From Streptomyces sp. A012304 (GTDB taxonomy: Bacteria > Actinomycetota > Actinomycetes > Streptomycetales > Streptomycetaceae): a stretch of 56,292 nt of DNA. Both the position numbers and the translations under genes were made by a program. The DNA is taken from positions 1 to 56,292 of the forward strand of contig NZ_BQUN01000058.1 in assembly GCF_026008495.1 (NCBI RefSeq), given 5' to 3'. Below the pieces are notes generated by a model. The model had not been told where the DNA came from, made no database searches, and saw only the letters and a list, made by a program, of their open reading frames with translations. Of the stretch, positions 15,606-25,850 are shown one piece after another. Each line of letters opens with the position of its first letter. Within the stretch, counting starts at the first letter, position 1.

Positions 15606-16634
15606 ATGACGACCGCTGAGACTGCCCCACCGCCGTCCATGCTGCTGAGGGAGCTGGTGTTCGGGGCGGCGTGTGCCGCCGCCCTCCGTACGGCGGCCCG
15701 CCTGGGGGTCGCCGACGCCCTCGGCGACAGCCCGATGACCGTGGAGGACCTCGCCACCGCGGTGAAGACCGAACCCCGCCCGCTCGGACGGCTGTTGCGG
15801 GCCCTGGCCTGCTACGACGTCTTCGCCGAGCAGGCGGACGGGAGGTGGGCGCACACCGACATGTCCCGGCTGCTGCGCGAGGACGACCCGCACAGCCTGC
15901 GCTACATCACCCTGTGGTGCACCGAGCCGTGGACCTGGGACGCGTGGCCGCGCCTCGACGAGGCGGTGCGCACCGGCCGCAACGTCGTGGAGGACCTGTA
16001 CGGCAAGGAGTTCTTCCAGTACCTCAACGAGGACGCCCCCGAATCCGCGGTCGTCTTCAACCGCGCGATGACGACGTCCAGCACGCAGTCCGCGCGGGAC
16101 GTCGCCCAGCACCTCGACCTGTCGGGGAGTTCCTCCGTCGCCGACATCGGCGGCGGCCAGGGCCATGTGGTGGCGAGCCTGCTGGAGAAGTACCCGACCG
16201 TCCACGGCACCCTGCTCGACCTGCCGCGGGTCGTGGAGAACGCCGACCCCCGGCTGCGTCCCGGCGGCGCCCTCGCGGACCGGGTGCGCATCGTGCCCGG
16301 CGACTGCCGGGTGGCCATCCCGGTCCGGGCCGACGTCTACGTCATCAAGAACATCCTGGAGTGGGACGACGACAGCACCGCCCGCACCCTGCGCAACGTC
16401 CGTGAGGCGGGCGGCCCCGGAGCCCGGGTCGTCGTCATCGAGAACCTCGTCGACGACACCCCCTCCATGCGGTTCAGCACAGCCATGGACCTGCTGCTGC
16501 TCCTCAACGTCGGCGGGGCGAAGCACACCAGGGAGAGCATGGCCCGCCGGCTGACCGACGCGGGCCTCGTCATCGACGACGTCCGGCCGGTCAACCCGTA
16601 TCTGCACGCGTTCGACTGCACGGTGCCCGGCTGA
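15606..16634 (+). CDS. SAM-dependent O-methyltransferase (TcmN/DnrK-like)
   Basis: A 342-residue plant-type O-methyltransferase of the kind that tailors aromatic polyketides. An N-terminal winged-helix dimerisation domain (AALRTAARLGVADALGDSPMTVEDLA) is followed by the SAM-binding glycine motif VADIGGGQGHV. The acidic residue LDLPRVVE and the segment VKNILEWDDD (usually LHDWDD, here with Ile-Leu-Glu instead of the common His) follow. GAAGGAGG lies six bases before the ATG. It converges on the spore-pigment genes and is separated from them by a strong terminator, so it could methylate the pigment, but that is inference from position only. Confidence 0.85.
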   Translation: MTTAETAPPPSMLLRELVFGAACAAALRTAARLGVADALGDSPMTVEDLATAVKTEPRPLGRLLRALACYDVFAEQADGRWAHTDMSRLLREDDPHSLRYITLWCTEPWTWDAWPRLDEAVRTGRNVVEDLYGKEFFQYLNEDAPESAVVFNRAMTTSSTQSARDVAQHLDLSGSSSVADIGGGQGHVVASLLEKYPTVHGTLLDLPRVVENADPRLRPGGALADRVRIVPGDCRVAIPVRADVYVIKNILEWDDDSTARTLRNVREAGGPGARVVVIENLVDDTPSMRFSTAMDLLLLLNVGGAKHTRESMARRLTDAGLVIDDVRPVNPYLHAFDCTVPG

Positions 16635-16657
16635 GCACACCGCGTACGCCGCGCACA

Positions 16658-16704
16658 CCACCGGTCGCCGGGCCCGCGAGGTACGCGGGCCCGGCGACCG
16701 GTGG
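16658..16704. terminator. Strong bidirectional terminator hairpin
   Basis: A perfect 21-bp inverted repeat (16658-16678 and 16684-16704) with a 5-base loop (AGGTA) lies exactly between two convergent stop codons. It begins CCACCGGTCG and closes CGACCGGTGG. It is the longest perfect stem seen in the window and should end transcription of the O-methyltransferase and of the pigment operon. Confidence 0.85.
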
Positions 16705-16721
16705 CCGAGCCGGGGGCCGGT

Positions 16722-17054
16722 TCAGGCGCCGGCCTCCCGCTCCCAGCGGTAGAAGCAGTGCGCCATCGCGTCCTTCGGCGAACGCCACGTCGCGGGGTTG
16801 TACGCGCTGACGTACGCCGAGAGCCGCTCGCTGATGGCGCGGAACTCCGGATGCCCGGCCGCCTCGGCGATGGCGGGCGCGGGGTCCCGTTCCGACTCGA
16901 CGAGGTGCAGGTACACGTCCTCGAACTGGAAGAGGCTGCGGCGGGAGACCCCGATGAGGTGCGGCAGCTCGCCCCGGTCCGACTCCTGGAACAGCTTGGC
17001 GATGTCGGGCGCCGAACCGGGGGCCATACGGGCGACGATCAGGGAGTGGTGCAT
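16722..17054 (-). CDS. whiE-ORFVII: Spore pigment cyclase, TcmI family (WhiE ORFVII type)
   Basis: A 110-residue protein of the TcmI ferredoxin-like cyclase family. It opens MHHSLIVARMAPGSAPDIA and contains LPHLIGVSRRSLFQFEDVYLHLVE and the closing MAHCFYRW. Family members close a late ring of aromatic polyketides. It is the last gene of the pigment operon, 20 bp after the aromatase gene, with AGGACAGG before the ATG. It is followed by the 21-bp stem terminator. The identity follows both from motifs and from its position at the end of the conserved whiE gene order. Confidence 0.9.
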   Translation of the reverse strand: MHHSLIVARMAPGSAPDIAKLFQESDRGELPHLIGVSRRSLFQFEDVYLHLVESERDPAPAIAEAAGHPEFRAISERLSAYVSAYNPATWRSPKDAMAHCFYRWEREAGA

Positions 17055-17074
17055 CGTCCTGTCCTTTGCGCGGT

Positions 17075-17810
<736 letters not shown>

Positions 17811-17841
17811 GTGGTTCTCTCCTTTGCTCCGTGACGCCCCG

Positions 17842-19092
17842 CTACGAGGCGTCGGCGGCGCCGTGCCGCAGCACCAGCGCCGAGTTCGACCCCATGAGGC
17901 CCCGGCTGAGGACCAGCGCCGTGCGCAGCTCGGCGGCGCGGGCCCGGCCGGTCACGAGGTCGAGGTCGTGGCAGACGTCGAAGACGTTCGGCGTCGGCGG
18001 AATCAGACCGTGCTCCAGCGCGAGCACCGCCGCCGCGACGTCCAGCACGGGCGCCGCGCAGTAACTCCGGCCGATGCCCGTCTTCGGCGCGGTGACCGGC
18101 ACCCGCCGGCCGTGGGCGCCGAGGACGTCGGCGATCGCCAGCGCCTCGGCACGGTCCGCCGCCGGCACGCCGAGGGCGTCGGCGAAGACCACGTCGATCT
18201 CCTCGGGCGCGCACCCGGCCTCCTCCAGCGCGCCCCGCACGGCCTGCGCGAGACCCTCGCGGGACTCCTCCCAGCGGGAGGAACCGGTGAACGTCGCCGC
18301 GTGCCCCGCGAGTTCGGCCCGCAGCCGCGCGCCCCGCTCCCGGGCCGAGGTCTCCTCCTCGACGACGAGCATCGCGCCGCCCTCGGCCGGCACGAACCCG
18401 CAGGCCGCCTCAGTGAACGGACGGTAGGCGCGCGCCGGGTCGTCGACGGTGCTCAGCTCCTCGTAGCCGAGCTGGCACACCCCCGAGTAGGGGGCGAGGG
18501 GCGCCTCGGTCGCGCCGGCCACCAGCACGTCCGTACCGCGTCGCACGGCACGCGCCGCGTGCGCCAGGGCGTCCAGGCCGCCGGCCTCGTCGGAGGCGAC
18601 GACCGAGCAGGGGCCCTTGAAGCCGCGGCGGATGGAGATCTGGCCGGTGCTGGCGGCGTAGAACCAGGCGATGGACTGGTAGGGCCCGACATAGCGGCTG
18701 CCCTTGCTCCACAGCTGTTGCAGCTCCCGCTGGCCGAACTCGCCGCCGCCGGAACCGGCCGCGGTGACCACGCCCACGGAGAACGGCTCCTCACCGGTGT
18801 CGGCCCTGCCGAGCCGGGCGTCGTCCAGCGCGAAGTCGGCCGCGGCCAGCGCGAAGTGCGTGAACCGGTCGGTCTGGACGAGGAAGCGCTCCTCGACCGC
18901 CGCCGACGGCTCGAAGTCGCGGACCTCGCCGGCCACCCGAAGCGGCAGGTGCTCGCAGCCCTCGCGGGTGACCCGGTCGAGGGCGATGATGCCTTCCTTG
19001 GTGGCCTTCCAGAAGGCCTCGGTGCCGGATCCGTTGGGCGCGACCGCGCCGATTCCGGTGACGGCCGCGCGCCGCGTTCGGGGTTCGCTCAT
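17842..19092 (-). CDS. whiE-ORFIV: Spore pigment chain length factor, KS-beta (WhiE ORFIV type)
   Basis: A 416-residue ketosynthase homologue that pairs with KS-alpha and sets chain length. The active-site Cys is absent: the aligned segment is [14 protein letters not shown], with Glu169 where most CLFs have Gln. The downstream catalytic His motifs of KS-alpha are also lost ([28 protein letters not shown]). The start overlaps the KS-alpha stop as ATGA at 19089-19092. Glu at this site may be typical of pigment CLFs; I cannot check that here. Confidence 0.95.
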   Translation of the reverse strand: MSEPRTRRAAVTGIGAVAPNGSGTEAFWKATKEGIIALDRVTREGCEHLPLRVAGEVRDFEPSAAVEERFLVQTDRFTHFALAAADFALDDARLGRADTGEEPFSVGVVTAAGSGGGEFGQRELQQLWSKGSRYVGPYQSIAWFYAASTGQISIRRGFKGPCSVVASDEAGGLDALAHAARAVRRGTDVLVAGATEAPLAPYSGVCQLGYEELSTVDDPARAYRPFTEAACGFVPAEGGAMLVVEEETSARERGARLRAELAGHAATFTGSSRWEESREGLAQAVRGALEEAGCAPEEIDVVFADALGVPAADRAEALAIADVLGAHGRRVPVTAPKTGIGRSYCAAPVLDVAAAVLALEHGLIPPTPNVFDVCHDLDLVTGRARAAELRTALVLSRGLMGSNSALVLRHGAADAS

Positions 19093-20357
19093 CGTGTCCT
19101 CTCCCTCGGCCGGGTCAGGATCACCGCGGACTGGAAGCCGCCGAACCCGCTGCCCACGGAGAGCACGTTGGTCAGTCTCCGCTCGCGCGCCACACGCGGG
19201 ACGTAGTCCAGGTCGCACTCGGGATCCGGGGTCTCGTAGTTCGCGGTGGGCGGCACCACCTGGTGGGACAGGGCCAGCACACAGGCGACGACCTCTATCG
19301 CCCCGATCGCGCCCAGCGAGTGACCCACCATCGACTTGATGGAACTCATCGGCGTGTCGTAGGCGTGCCGCCCCAGGGCCCGCTTCACCGCGGCGGTCTC
19401 GTGACGGTCGTTCTGCTGGGTGCCCGAGCCGTGCGCGTTGACGTAGTCGATCGCCGTGCCGTCCAGCCGGGCCTGGTCCAGGGCGTGTTCGATGGCCCGG
19501 GCCATCTCCAGGCCCTCCCGGGTCAGCCCCGTCATGTGGTAGGCGTTGCCGAACGTGGCGTAGCCGCTGATCTCGCAGTACACCTGGGCGCCGCGGGCCC
19601 GGGCGTGTTCGAGCTCCTCCAGGACGAGCACGGCACCGCCCTCGCCCATGACGAACCCGTCACGTCGGGCGTCGAAGGGACGCGAGGCGTGCGCCGGGTC
19701 GTCGTTGTTCGGCGAGGTGGCCTTGATCGCGTCGAAGCAGGCCATGGTGATCGGGGATATCGGCGAGTCCGAGGCGCCGGCCACGCACACGTCGGCCCGG
19801 CCCTCCTGGATGGTGTGCACCGCGTACCCGACCGCGTCGAGCCCCGAGGTGCAGCCCGTGGAGACGGACTGCACCGGACCGCGCGCCCCGAACTGCTCCG
19901 CCACCGTCGAGGCGAGCGTGCTGGGCGCGAACGCGCGGTGCAGATGCGGGCGCGCCTGCTCGTGGTCGACGTCCCAGCGCTGCCCCCGATGGCTGACCAG
20001 CACGTAGTCCTGCTCCAGCCGGGTGGTGCCGCCGACCGCGGTGCCCAGCGACACCCCGACCCGCCAGGGGTTCTCCCGCTCCAGGTCGAGGCCGGCGTCC
20101 CGCACCGCCTCGTCCCCGGCGACCAGCGCGAACTGGATGTACCGGTCGCAGCGGGCCAGCTGCTCGGCGTCCAGCCCGTGGGCCGCCGGATCGAAGTCGC
20201 ACTCGGCGGCTATCCGCGACCGCAGGCCCGACGGGTCGAAGAACGTGATGCCCCGTGTCGCGGTCCGCCCGTGGGACAGCAGGTCCCAGAACGCCGGTAC
20301 GCCGATGCCGCCCGGGGCGACGACACCTATGCCGGTGACCGCCACACGCCTGGTCAT
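19089..20357 (-). CDS. whiE-ORFIII: Spore pigment ketosynthase alpha (WhiE ORFIII type)
   Basis: A 422-residue type II PKS beta-ketoacyl synthase. Nucleophile Cys169 sits in [16 protein letters not shown], with catalytic histidines in [15 protein letters not shown] and [11 protein letters not shown]. With the CLF it condenses malonyl-ACP into the pigment polyketide. Its ATG overlaps the cupin stop (ATGA, 20354-20357) and its own stop overlaps the CLF start, so the three genes are tightly coupled. Confidence 0.97.
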   Translation of the reverse strand: MTRRVAVTGIGVVAPGGIGVPAFWDLLSHGRTATRGITFFDPSGLRSRIAAECDFDPAAHGLDAEQLARCDRYIQFALVAGDEAVRDAGLDLERENPWRVGVSLGTAVGGTTRLEQDYVLVSHRGQRWDVDHEQARPHLHRAFAPSTLASTVAEQFGARGPVQSVSTGCTSGLDAVGYAVHTIQEGRADVCVAGASDSPISPITMACFDAIKATSPNNDDPAHASRPFDARRDGFVMGEGGAVLVLEELEHARARGAQVYCEISGYATFGNAYHMTGLTREGLEMARAIEHALDQARLDGTAIDYVNAHGSGTQQNDRHETAAVKRALGRHAYDTPMSSIKSMVGHSLGAIGAIEVVACVLALSHQVVPPTANYETPDPECDLDYVPRVARERRLTNVLSVGSGFGGFQSAVILTRPRERTR

Positions 20358-20791
20358 GACACGACCTGACGTCGGTCGGCCGCCGCACCCGCCACGGGCA
20401 CGGCGTCGGTCTCCTCGGTGTCGACGTGGCCGAGCGGCGGACTCGGGGCCAGCGGGCCGAGGTGGAAGACGATCCGCGCCTCCACGTTGCCGACGTTGCG
20501 GAAGCGGTGGCGCATGTGGGCCGGGATCATCAGCCCCTGTTCCGGCTGGAGCGGATGGGGGTCGCCGTCCAGGTCGACCTCCAGCTGCCCGCAGACCACG
20601 TACACGAACTCCTCGGAGTACGGGTGGTAGTGCTCGGCGATGCGGTCGCCGGGCTGCACGATGGCCACGCCCATGAAACCGCTGGTGGAGCCGACCGTGG
20701 TGGGGGTGAGCATGGCGCGCAGATCGCCGCCGCGCCGAGTGTTGGGCTCGACCTCGCTGAGATCCACGATTTTGAGACGGGGTTGGGTCAC
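20354..20791 (-). CDS. whiE-ORFII: Spore pigment cupin protein (WhiE ORFII type)
   Basis: A 145-residue single-domain cupin. The first cupin motif appears as [25 protein letters not shown] (metal ligands His, His, Glu) and the second as [16 protein letters not shown] (His). Homologues stand at this place in spore-pigment clusters and are thought to assist cyclisation or oxidation. The GTG start has GGAG four bases upstream, and the stop overlaps the KS-alpha start. Confidence 0.9.
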   Translation of the reverse strand: MTQPRLKIVDLSEVEPNTRRGGDLRAMLTPTTVGSTSGFMGVAIVQPGDRIAEHYHPYSEEFVYVVCGQLEVDLDGDPHPLQPEQGLMIPAHMRHRFRNVGNVEARIVFHLGPLAPSPPLGHVDTEETDAVPVAGAAADRRQVVS

Positions 20792-20881
20792 GACGTCGCT
20801 CCGATCGTGTGCTGTGTCGACGGAAGTCGACGGAACGGGAGAGGGCAGGGCCGCCGCGTCCCACGCGCGGGACGCGACGAG

Positions 20882-22039
20882 TCAGGCGTCGGGTGAACGG
20901 CGGTCGGTGACGGGTCGCATACGGGCGTGGTCGAGCAGCAGCGCGAGGGTGCTCGCCGACAGCGCCGACGGGTCGGCGCCGAGGGCCGCCGCGTCGAGCA
21001 GCGCGATCGCCTCGCGGGCCTGGGCGGGGTCCGCGAGACCGAGGATCGCCCCGGGGTCGGCGTCGAGGCCGCCGCTCACGTCGACCAGCCGCACCACCAC
21101 GTCGTCCCGCTGGAAGATCGTGCTGCGCAGCACCGGGCCGCGCGGGTCGTCGGCCGCCGCCTCGTCCTGCTGGGCGAGCAGCTCGGCCAGCCGCAGTCCG
21201 CCGCCCGCCCGGGCCGGGTAGTACAGCGCGTGCCGCCGGGCGTCCGGACCGTCCTGGCCCGCCGTGACGTGGTGGACGGCGGGCAGCGCCGCGCGGGTGA
21301 AGAAGACCCGCGCGGAGTCGGGGTCGTTGAGGTCCCGGTCCTGCTCCAGATAGGGGTTGATGGCCTCCTCGACGGCCCGCACCTCGGGCTGGCGGGCCAC
21401 GTGGCGCAGGGCGGCGAGCAGGTCGCCCCGCACCTCGATGGCCCGCACCACCCGGTTGCCGTGCATGAACAGCGAGGTGCGGCACAGCCGGGTGGTGTCG
21501 TCGACCTGCGGCTCGGGCGAGGCGTACTCGGACAGCAGCTTGGCGACGGTCTCCTCGCTGCCCGGCCTGACCGTGAAGGTGAGCGCGTGCCGGATCAGGC
21601 CGTCACCGATGCGGGGGGCCGTCTGCAGCCGCCGCCCGCCGGGCCGGGCGTGCGCCGCCGGGCCGCCGGTCTCGCGGACGACGTGGAAGCGCAGCGAGCG
21701 GGTGTCGCGCACACAGCTGTGCAGCGGCTTCACCATCTGCACGTGCTCCTCGCTGTTCACCCAGGTCAGGAACGGCGGGGCGCTCTCCCACTCGCTGGTG
21801 ATGAGCCACTGGGAGGGGTTCTCGATCGACTGGCACAGCTGGTCGCTGATGTGCCCGGGCACGGACGCCACCTGGTTGCAGAGCTGCTCGTACGCCTCGA
21901 GGAACTGCTGGTGTGCTCCGTCGTGGACATCCACGAGCAGGACGACCCGGAGCCTGGAGCCGTCGAACACGGACTGGGAGACGTGGTGCGACACCTGTCG
22001 CGTCGGCGTCTCGGAAGCGGTGAGGGGCGTGGTGGTCAT
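20882..22039 (-). CDS. whiE-ORFI: SchA/CurD-like protein (WhiE ORFI type)
   Basis: A 385-residue protein with repeated dimeric alpha/beta-barrel-like segments. The first covers about residues 25-115 ([24 protein letters not shown], then [24 protein letters not shown]), the second about 140-230 ([22 protein letters not shown]), and a third, more divergent one follows. This is the SchA/CurD family found in spore-pigment clusters; its activity is not established, though monooxygenase-like folds are plausible. AAGGAGA precedes the ATG at 22039. It heads the I-to-VII operon, with a 90-bp gap before the cupin gene. Confidence 0.88.
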   Translation of the reverse strand: MTTTPLTASETPTRQVSHHVSQSVFDGSRLRVVLLVDVHDGAHQQFLEAYEQLCNQVASVPGHISDQLCQSIENPSQWLITSEWESAPPFLTWVNSEEHVQMVKPLHSCVRDTRSLRFHVVRETGGPAAHARPGGRRLQTAPRIGDGLIRHALTFTVRPGSEETVAKLLSEYASPEPQVDDTTRLCRTSLFMHGNRVVRAIEVRGDLLAALRHVARQPEVRAVEEAINPYLEQDRDLNDPDSARVFFTRAALPAVHHVTAGQDGPDARRHALYYPARAGGGLRLAELLAQQDEAAADDPRGPVLRSTIFQRDDVVVRLVDVSGGLDADPGAILGLADPAQAREAIALLDAAALGADPSALSASTLALLLDHARMRPVTDRRSPDA

Positions 22040-22243
22040 CCTGCGCACTTCTCCTTAGCGGGAGGGGAACGAAGCGGACTGCGGCCTCGGCGCTGCGACG
22101 TGAGCGTGTCTTGATCATTGGCCGGTCCCCTCCGGCGCGCGACTCCTATGGACTACCCGGGTGACCCGCGGCGGGCCCCCGGCCTCGGCCGGCCGAGGCG
22201 GAGGGCACCGGCGGGGACGGACCGCGAGGGCCCGCAGGGTGGT

Positions 22244-23902
22244 TCAGCCGAGTGACAGCGCCGTGGTGAGCACGAGACGCAGCGTCGACTCGGCGTCAGG
22301 AATGGCGCCGGGGGAGCGCCAGGCGACGAACCCGTCGGGCCGTACGAGCACGGCCCCCGCGCGCGTTGTGCCGTGGACCTCGTTCCACTCCACGCCGTCC
22401 TCGGGCGTCAGATCGCCGTCGGGCCCGGCCCCGACGCGGTACGACACGAGGGGGAGGGACATGCGTTCGGTGAGGCGGGTGGCGGCCTGGTGCCATCCGT
22501 TCGGCTCAGTGGCGTCGCTGAGCAACACCAGGGAGCGCTCGTACAGATCGAGGGTGGAGATCCGCTCGCCCCGATGACGAACCCACAGGTGGGGGGCCCT
22601 GCTGCCGGGCTCGCCGGTCAGCGCGAGCTGCTCCGGGACGACCGGGCCGCCGGGGTCGGCGCCGACGACGGCTCCGCTCGGGTAGCGGTACCCGAGCGCC
22701 ACGTTGAGAATGCCGCGCTGGGGTGATCCGCCGGCGGCGCCGGGCGGCGGTGCGAAACCGGGATGGCTGTGCTCGGCCGAACGGACGGCGGCACGGGCGC
22801 TGGTCGCCTCCGCCACCGGGCGGCGCTCCAGGTCGTAGGTGTCCAGCAGTCCGTCGCCCGCCCAGCCGCCGAGCACCGCGGCCAGCTTCCAGGCGAGGTT
22901 GTGGGCGTCCTGGATCCCGGTGTTGGAGCCGAAGGCCCCGGTGGGGGACATCTCGTGCGCCGAGTCGCCCGCCAGCAGGACACGGCCCTTGCGGTAGCTG
23001 CGGGCGACGCGCTGGGCGGCGTGCCAGGGCGCCTTGCCGGTGATCTCCACGTCGAGGTCCGCGTCCCCGACCGCTCGGCGGATGTGCGTGGCGCACCGCT
23101 CGTCGGTGAACTCCTCCAGGGTCTCGCCGTGTTCGGGGTGCCAGGGGGCGTGGAAGACCCAGTTCTCGCGGTTGTCCACCGGCAGCAGGGCGCCGTCGGC
23201 GTTCGGGCTGGTCAGGTAGCAGACGATGAAGCGGCGGTCGCCCACCACGTCGGCGAGGCGACGGGAGCGGAAGGTGATGCTGACGTTGTGGAACAGGTCG
23301 CCGGGGCCGCTCTGGCCGATGCCGAGCTGTTCACGGACGGGGCTGCGCGGGCCGTCGGCCGCCACCAGGTACCGCGCGCGGATCGTGGTGTGCTCCCCGG
23401 TCCGCCGGCTCTTGACCACGGCGGTGACACCGTCGCGGTCGGTTTCGAACGACATCAGTTCGGTGGAGTAGCGCAGATCACCGCCGAGTCGCGCGGCGTG
23501 ATCGAGCAGGACGGGTTCCAGGTCGTTCTGACTGCACAGGCACCAGGACGTCGGGCTGAAACGGGCCAGGCCGCCGCCCGGGTCGATGTCCTTGAACAGC
23601 CACTCGCCGGCGTCGCCGACCAGTCGGGGCGCCTGCAGGATGCCGTGGTTGTCGGCCAGCGTCGCGGCGGCGCCGTGGATCGCCGGCTCGACGCCGGCCA
23701 CCCGGAACAGCTCCATGGTGCGGACGTTGTTGCCGCGTCCCCGGGGATGGATGGACGTACCGGCATGGCGCTCCACCAGGACGTGCGGCACTCCCAGCCG
23801 GCCCAGGAACAGCGAGGTCGACAGTCCCACCAGGGAACCGCCGACGATGAGGACCGGGACCTCATGGGCCGTGGGGCCGGCTCGGCCGGCTCTTTCGTTC
23901 AT
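22244..23902 (-). CDS. whiE-ORFVIII: Spore pigment FAD hydroxylase (WhiE ORFVIII type)
   Basis: A 552-residue aromatic hydroxylase of the PheA/TetX group. The FAD motif VLIVGGSLVGLSTSLFLGRLG is at the N-terminus, DGPRSPVRE lies mid-protein, and the second FAD motif RVLLAGDSAHEMSPTGAFGSNTGIQDAHNLAWKL is further on. A thioredoxin-like C-terminal domain ends the protein (TLDLYERSLVLLSD). It would hydroxylate the pigment core with NAD(P)H and oxygen. GGAGG lies six bases before the ATG at 23902. It precedes ORFI by about 204 bp and runs in the same direction, whereas ORFVIII of S. coelicolor is divergent. Confidence 0.93.
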   Translation of the reverse strand: MNERAGRAGPTAHEVPVLIVGGSLVGLSTSLFLGRLGVPHVLVERHAGTSIHPRGRGNNVRTMELFRVAGVEPAIHGAAATLADNHGILQAPRLVGDAGEWLFKDIDPGGGLARFSPTSWCLCSQNDLEPVLLDHAARLGGDLRYSTELMSFETDRDGVTAVVKSRRTGEHTTIRARYLVAADGPRSPVREQLGIGQSGPGDLFHNVSITFRSRRLADVVGDRRFIVCYLTSPNADGALLPVDNRENWVFHAPWHPEHGETLEEFTDERCATHIRRAVGDADLDVEITGKAPWHAAQRVARSYRKGRVLLAGDSAHEMSPTGAFGSNTGIQDAHNLAWKLAAVLGGWAGDGLLDTYDLERRPVAEATSARAAVRSAEHSHPGFAPPPGAAGGSPQRGILNVALGYRYPSGAVVGADPGGPVVPEQLALTGEPGSRAPHLWVRHRGERISTLDLYERSLVLLSDATEPNGWHQAATRLTERMSLPLVSYRVGAGPDGDLTPEDGVEWNEVHGTTRAGAVLVRPDGFVAWRSPGAIPDAESTLRLVLTTALSLG

Positions 23903-24052
23903 CAGTCGCCTCCAGCGCATCGTGTCCGCCGGCTCGGCCGGATCCGGCCGGCGACGTTCATCCATGCCCCGCGAGACACACGCCGTCCCAGGCCTTCACC
24001 CGAGGACGTGAACGAACCGGACCTCAGCTCCGGCCGGTTTCTCTCCGTCGGC

Positions 24053-25189
24053 TCATCGGCCGGCCCCCGCCCGGCTGACCTCTGTCATGACCGGCGGGCG
24101 GTCCGGGCCGGCGACGAACCGGCGGCGCAGCCATCGTTCGGCGGGATGTTCCACGCAGTGGTAGGCCAGGGCCGCGGCGGCCAGGCTGACGGTCAGCACG
24201 CCCGCCCAGAACACCAGCGTCTCCGTGCCGCGGGAGGGCTTGCCCCACTCGAACACGGCCACCCGGATCACGATCTCGTGCAGGAGGTACCAGGCGAACG
24301 ACCAGTGGCCGAGGCGGATCGTCCACGGCCCGCCCAGTCCGGTGCGCCTGCCGTCGAGGTCGGCGCGGGCGGCGGCGCAGATCAGGGCGGCGAACAGCGG
24401 CGCGGACAGCCACTGGGAGGCGGTGTAGGGGCTGTACCAGTAGGCGTCCGGTACCGCGTCCGACCAGGGGATCAGCACCAGGTGCCAGGCGATGACGAGG
24501 GCGATGGCCACCGGCAGCGGCACGGGTGGCCGCCAGCCGCGCTTGAGGGCGAGGCCGGCCACCACGCCGAGCACGAACTGCAGGGACCGGGTGAGCGGCA
24601 GGTAGTCCAGGGCCCAGGTGCGGGTGGTGGGCTCCAGACCGGACAGGGCGGGCCACAGCACGAGGGCGGCGCAGGTGACGGCGACGGCCGTCCACAGCCA
24701 GACCCGGGCACGGCGGCCCGCGAGCAGCGCCAGCAGGGCGGGGAAGAGCAGATAGAACCAGGCCTCGTCACTGAGCGACCAGGCCGCCGGATTGCCCCCG
24801 GTGAACATGACGGGCTGCGGGAACCAGGCGTGCGCCAGCAGCAGCGTCGCCGCCACGGCCTTCAGCGACACGGCCTTGCCCATGGCGGCCCACACGGCGA
24901 CGGACGCCCCGACGCTCACGGCCAGCAGCGGCCAGACGCGGGCGAAGCGCCGCCACAGGAAGACCCGCGTGGGCACCCGGGCGCCGTCGTAGGTCCAGGC
25001 GAGGACGACGCCCGACAGGACGAAGAAGAACGTCACCCCGCTGCGGCCGTACCAGACCGCCTCGCTGAGTCCGGGAACCGGTCCGACCTGACGGGAGAGG
25101 TGGTAGAGGACGACGAGGGCAGCCGCCCAGAAACGCAGTCCGGTCAGTGAGGGCAGCCGGTCGCGGCCGGTTCCCGGTATGGGGCTCAA
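24053..25189 (-). CDS. Acyltransferase family 3 membrane protein
   Basis: A 378-residue polytopic protein of the acyltransferase_3/OafA family. It opens LPSLTGLRFWAAALVVLYHL, with the conserved Arg and His, then GRSGVTFFFVLSGVVLAWTY, RRFARVWPLLAVSV and the late WYLLHEIVIRV and CVEHPAERWLRRR motifs. Relatives O-acylate extracellular glycans or secondary metabolites. The only good start is a TTG at 25189 with AAGGA six bases upstream. It lies 150 bp beyond the pigment hydroxylase on the same strand but is not a known pigment gene. Confidence 0.88.
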   Translation of the reverse strand: MSPIPGTGRDRLPSLTGLRFWAAALVVLYHLSRQVGPVPGLSEAVWYGRSGVTFFFVLSGVVLAWTYDGARVPTRVFLWRRFARVWPLLAVSVGASVAVWAAMGKAVSLKAVAATLLLAHAWFPQPVMFTGGNPAAWSLSDEAWFYLLFPALLALLAGRRARVWLWTAVAVTCAALVLWPALSGLEPTTRTWALDYLPLTRSLQFVLGVVAGLALKRGWRPPVPLPVAIALVIAWHLVLIPWSDAVPDAYWYSPYTASQWLSAPLFAALICAAARADLDGRRTGLGGPWTIRLGHWSFAWYLLHEIVIRVAVFEWGKPSRGTETLVFWAGVLTVSLAAAALAYHCVEHPAERWLRRRFVAGPDRPPVMTEVSRAGAGR

Positions 25190-25250
25190 AGACGGTCCTT
25201 CAGCTGGTCACTCCGCACGAAGGTGCGAGGTTAACACCGGCCCGGTGGCC

Positions 25251-25694
25251 TCAGGCGGCGAACACCCTGCCGTCCCTCACCAGGTAGCGGGCCGGCTCGG
25301 AGCAGCCGACGGAGGGGGTGATCAGCAGGCTCACCGTGAGCGGCGCGGGTTCCGTGCCGGCGGTGGAGAACTGGCAGACGGCGCCCGTGCCGGTGAGCGG
25401 GTACCAGAACCAGCCGTCCACGTCGCCGACGGTCACGCGGTCGGACTCCTTCCAGGCGCCGCCGTCGCGCGTGTAGACCTGGAGGCGTACGGAGGCGGCG
25501 TACTCGTCCTCGGCCGACCGCAGCGCGGTCAGGGTGATCCGGTAGTCGGAGCCGAGGACTGAGGAGGCGATCCGCCGTTTCTGCGGCGCGGCGCCGTCCG
25601 CGTTCGAGGCGCCCGCGCCGGCGCCGGCGAGCGCGACCGCCATCAGGGTGGTGAGAGCCGCGGCCGTGCCGCGACGGATACGAGTCGGCTTCAT
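25251..25694 (-). CDS. Secreted hypothetical protein
   Basis: A 147-residue protein with a clear signal peptide (basic KPTRIRR, then AAALTTLMAVALAGAGAGASNADG). The mature part is rich in beta-strands and aromatic residues (SDYRITLTALRSAEDEYAASVRLQVY, GDVDGWFWYPLTGTGAV), with two Cys that could form a disulfide. GGGAGA precedes the ATG. No family is recognised; similar small secreted proteins are common in Streptomyces. It is divergent from the HEAT-repeat gene. Confidence 0.75.
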   Translation of the reverse strand: MKPTRIRRGTAAALTTLMAVALAGAGAGASNADGAAPQKRRIASSVLGSDYRITLTALRSAEDEYAASVRLQVYTRDGGAWKESDRVTVGDVDGWFWYPLTGTGAVCQFSTAGTEPAPLTVSLLITPSVGCSEPARYLVRDGRVFAA

Positions 25695-25850
25695 GGATGT
25701 TCTCCCTGTTGCACCCGGTTGGACCGGAAAGTCGGATTGTTCCGTTCATCAAGGAAGACATACCGCGCGGCCCGGTGGTTGCACGCACACGTCCCGGCGA
25801 ACCGGCCCAACCTTCGGGCGGCTCGTGCGTCTTCCTTCTCGGGGGGTGTC

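Noticed and set aside
24003..24050. Hairpin AACCGG...CCGGTT as terminator of the acyltransferase gene
   Set aside because: The stem is only about 6 bp with a large loop, too weak to call.
22763..25150. Long + frame across the pigment hydroxylase and acyltransferase
   Set aside because: Antisense shadow: composition is Gly/Arg/Gln-rich and no motif was found.
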